Assembly: GCA_964368605.1 (NCBI GenBank)
Contig: CAYJBP010000118.1
Span: 1-6,675 of the forward strand
Source of the DNA: CAYJBP01 sp964368605
GTDB lineage: Bacteria; Bacillota; Dehalobacteriia; UBA4068
Direction: 5' to 3'
Length of the DNA stretch: 6,675 nt
This document shows, in pieces, positions 5,488 to 6,675 of the stretch. The stretch's first letter is position 1. Every line of letters begins with the position of its first letter. A model generated the notes under the pieces. That model saw only the letters and a program-made list of their open reading frames with translations, had not been told where the DNA came from and did no database searches. The position numbers were made by a program, and so were the translations under genes.

Positions 5488-5931
5488 ATGTCTAATAATG
5501 ACCTTTTTTTGTTTCAAAAAAACAAAGTTACTTTTAATAATCATCAAGAATATTTAGATTTACTTTATCAAATAAAGCCATATATTTATGCCTTTGATTT
5601 AGCAGACATTAATAATAATCCAGATGATAAAATTATTAATTTTGCCCTGGATAACTGTAATCTTTTAGCTACGGAAAAGACAAGCCGCTGGTTAGGCACT
5701 ATTGGCTCAAAAAAGATTATTAAATATACTTTTGAGTTTAATGATAAGTTCTTTAAATTTATTAAGCAATTTGCAGCATTTTACTTAGACGAAAAAACAT
5801 TTGCCGAACTTAATGATTATCCCCATTTTACTCAAGCAGACATTGCCTTTTTTGATGCAAATCAAGATGTAGTTTTTTATGCAACTTGTCATGAAAATAT
5901 TGGCTTTATCAATCCTAAATATATAAATTAG
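5488..5931 (+). CDS. Hypothetical 147-aa acidic/aromatic protein, third gene of the YbjQ operon
   Basis: Not recognised. The product is soluble with no membrane segment or signal peptide. It is rich in Asn, Asp, Phe, Tyr and Lys, with a mixed alpha/beta look: a possible helix at 19-33 (HQEYLDLLYQIKPYI), a long Phe-rich helix at about 85-100 (NDKFFKFIKQFAAFYL), and the closing strand motif DVVFYATCHENIGFI (127-141). It looks more AT-rich than its neighbours, a possible sign of separate origin. ATG 5488 is chosen with GAAAGGG (5471-5477) 10 bp upstream. An in-frame TTG at 5482 would overlap the ybjQ stop by 4 bp and is an alternative. A terminator follows directly, so it is the last gene of the operon. 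Confidence 0.75.
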   Translation: MSNNDLFLFQKNKVTFNNHQEYLDLLYQIKPYIYAFDLADINNNPDDKIINFALDNCNLLATEKTSRWLGTIGSKKIIKYTFEFNDKFFKFIKQFAAFYLDEKTFAELNDYPHFTQADIAFFDANQDVVFYATCHENIGFINPKYIN

Positions 5932-5954
5932 ATATTTAATTGATTTAAATTTTT

Positions 5955-5989
5955 AACCACTATTTTATACTTAAAAATAGTGGTTTTTT
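5955..5989 (+). terminator. Terminator of the YbjQ operon
   Basis: A perfect 12-bp stem (5955-5966 with 5974-5985), a 7-nt loop and a T run to 5989, about 23 bp past the stop at 5931. Confidence 0.9.
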
Positions 5990-6071
5990 ATTTTAAAAAA
6001 CCAGGATACCTAGCATATTTAATCCTTACTCTGCATAAATATAAAATTATGCCTTAGAAAGGATATTCAAT

Positions 6072-6675
6072 ATGAAAACTGTAATTTTAGCAGGAGGTTT
6101 TGGTCAAAGAATAAGCAATGAAAATACCCAAATACCCAAGCCGCTTTTACAAATTGGTAATCGTCCAATAATATGGCATATTATGAAATATTATTCCAGC
6201 TTTGGCTTTAATGAATTTATTATCTGCCTAGGTTATAAGGCCAATTTGATTAGGGATTTTTTTAGTGCCTATTATCAGGATAATGCCGATATTTATTTAG
6301 ATTTGAAAAAGCAAGACCAGCCTTTGATTATCAAAGCCCATACCGAGCCTTGGCAAATTACCCTGGTTGATACCGGCCTAAATACCCAAACAGGCGGCCG
6401 CTTAGCTAGGGTTAAACACTATTTAAAAGAGCAAACTTTTATGCTTACTTATAGCGATGGTTTAAGTAATATCAATTTAAATGACTTGCTTGATTTTCAT
6501 CATAATCATCAAAAGGCTTTAACAATTTCGGCAATTAGGCCTGCTAGTCGTTTTGGTGTTCTGGAAATTGATAATGCTAGCAAGCAAATTCTTAGCTTTG
6601 CGGAAAAACCGCCCACAGCCTGGGTTAATGGCGGATTTATGGTAATGGAGCCAACGATATTCGATTATCTGCAAG
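6072..6675 (+). CDS. rfbF: Glucose-1-phosphate cytidylyltransferase, 3'-truncated by the window edge
   Basis: The first 201 residues of RfbF, which makes CDP-glucose from CTP and glucose-1-phosphate, the first step to CDP-3,6-dideoxyhexoses or related sugars of surface polysaccharide. Seen are the nucleotide-binding start MKTVILAGGFGQRI (1-14), PKPLLQIGNRPIIWHIMKYY (22-41), EPWQITLVDTG (92-102) followed by TQTGGRLARV (105-114), the metal-site motif YSDG (127-130, Asp129), and NGGFMVMEP (186-194). YSDG replaces the more usual YGDG, and the first loop reads FGQR rather than LGTR; both look tolerable. ATG 6072 has GAAAGGA (6057-6063) 8 bp upstream. It follows a terminator, so it starts a new unit, though no convincing promoter was found in 5990-6056. 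CDP-glucose 4,6-dehydratase (rfbG) would be expected next, outside the window. Confidence 0.93.
   Translation, partial: MKTVILAGGFGQRISNENTQIPKPLLQIGNRPIIWHIMKYYSSFGFNEFIICLGYKANLIRDFFSAYYQDNADIYLDLKKQDQPLIIKAHTEPWQITLVDTGLNTQTGGRLARVKHYLKEQTFMLTYSDGLSNINLNDLLDFHHNHQKALTISAIRPASRFGVLEIDNASKQILSFAEKPPTAWVNGGFMVMEPTIFDYLQ

Overview
The window looks like a piece of chromosome from a low-GC bacterium, most likely of the Bacillota (Clostridia or Negativicutes). The reasons are strong AGGAGG-type ribosome binding sites, near-consensus sigma-A promoters (several with a TGN extension), A/T-rich codon choice, and Bacillota-like families: a YvbK-type acetyltransferase, an AlbA_2/ATPase protein and a large serine recombinase. 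No rRNA, tRNA or CRISPR array was seen. Assignment below the phylum is not supported by the sequence alone.

Layout. Bases 1-55 hold a strong promoter firing leftward out of the window, overlaid by two copies of an ATCGA-ATA-TCGAT palindrome. A minus-strand GNAT acetyltransferase (128-697, with its own terminator at 66-95) and a plus-strand Cro/CI-type regulator (801-1046) are divergent. They share an 86-100 bp control region with a near-perfect 17-bp palindrome, so this is probably a small autoregulated module.

Bases 1144-4885 form a two-gene transcription unit: a near-perfect promoter, a 640-aa AlbA_2/GHKL-ATPase protein with a repeat-rich linker and C-terminal winged helix, a 511-aa large serine recombinase overlapping it by 4 bp (ATGA), an orphan reading-frame remnant of about 46 codons, and a strong 15-bp hairpin terminator. 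The most unusual structure is in the linker of the AlbA_2 protein. A 12-bp DNA unit (TCACCCTCAAAA) and 10-bp derivatives of it occur many times, and the unit is read in all three reading frames (SPSK, NHPQ, ITLK). This suggests the repeat is generated or kept at DNA level rather than for its peptide.

Bases 4901-5989 form a compact three-gene operon: a two-helix membrane protein, a YbjQ-family protein, and an unrecognised AT-rich 147-aa protein. It has its own extended -10 promoter and terminator. The window ends inside rfbF (glucose-1-phosphate cytidylyltransferase, 6072 onward), which suggests a surface-polysaccharide (CDP-sugar) cluster to the right.

The recombinase unit may be a small mobile element or a remnant of one. 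No attachment sites could be found by eye.
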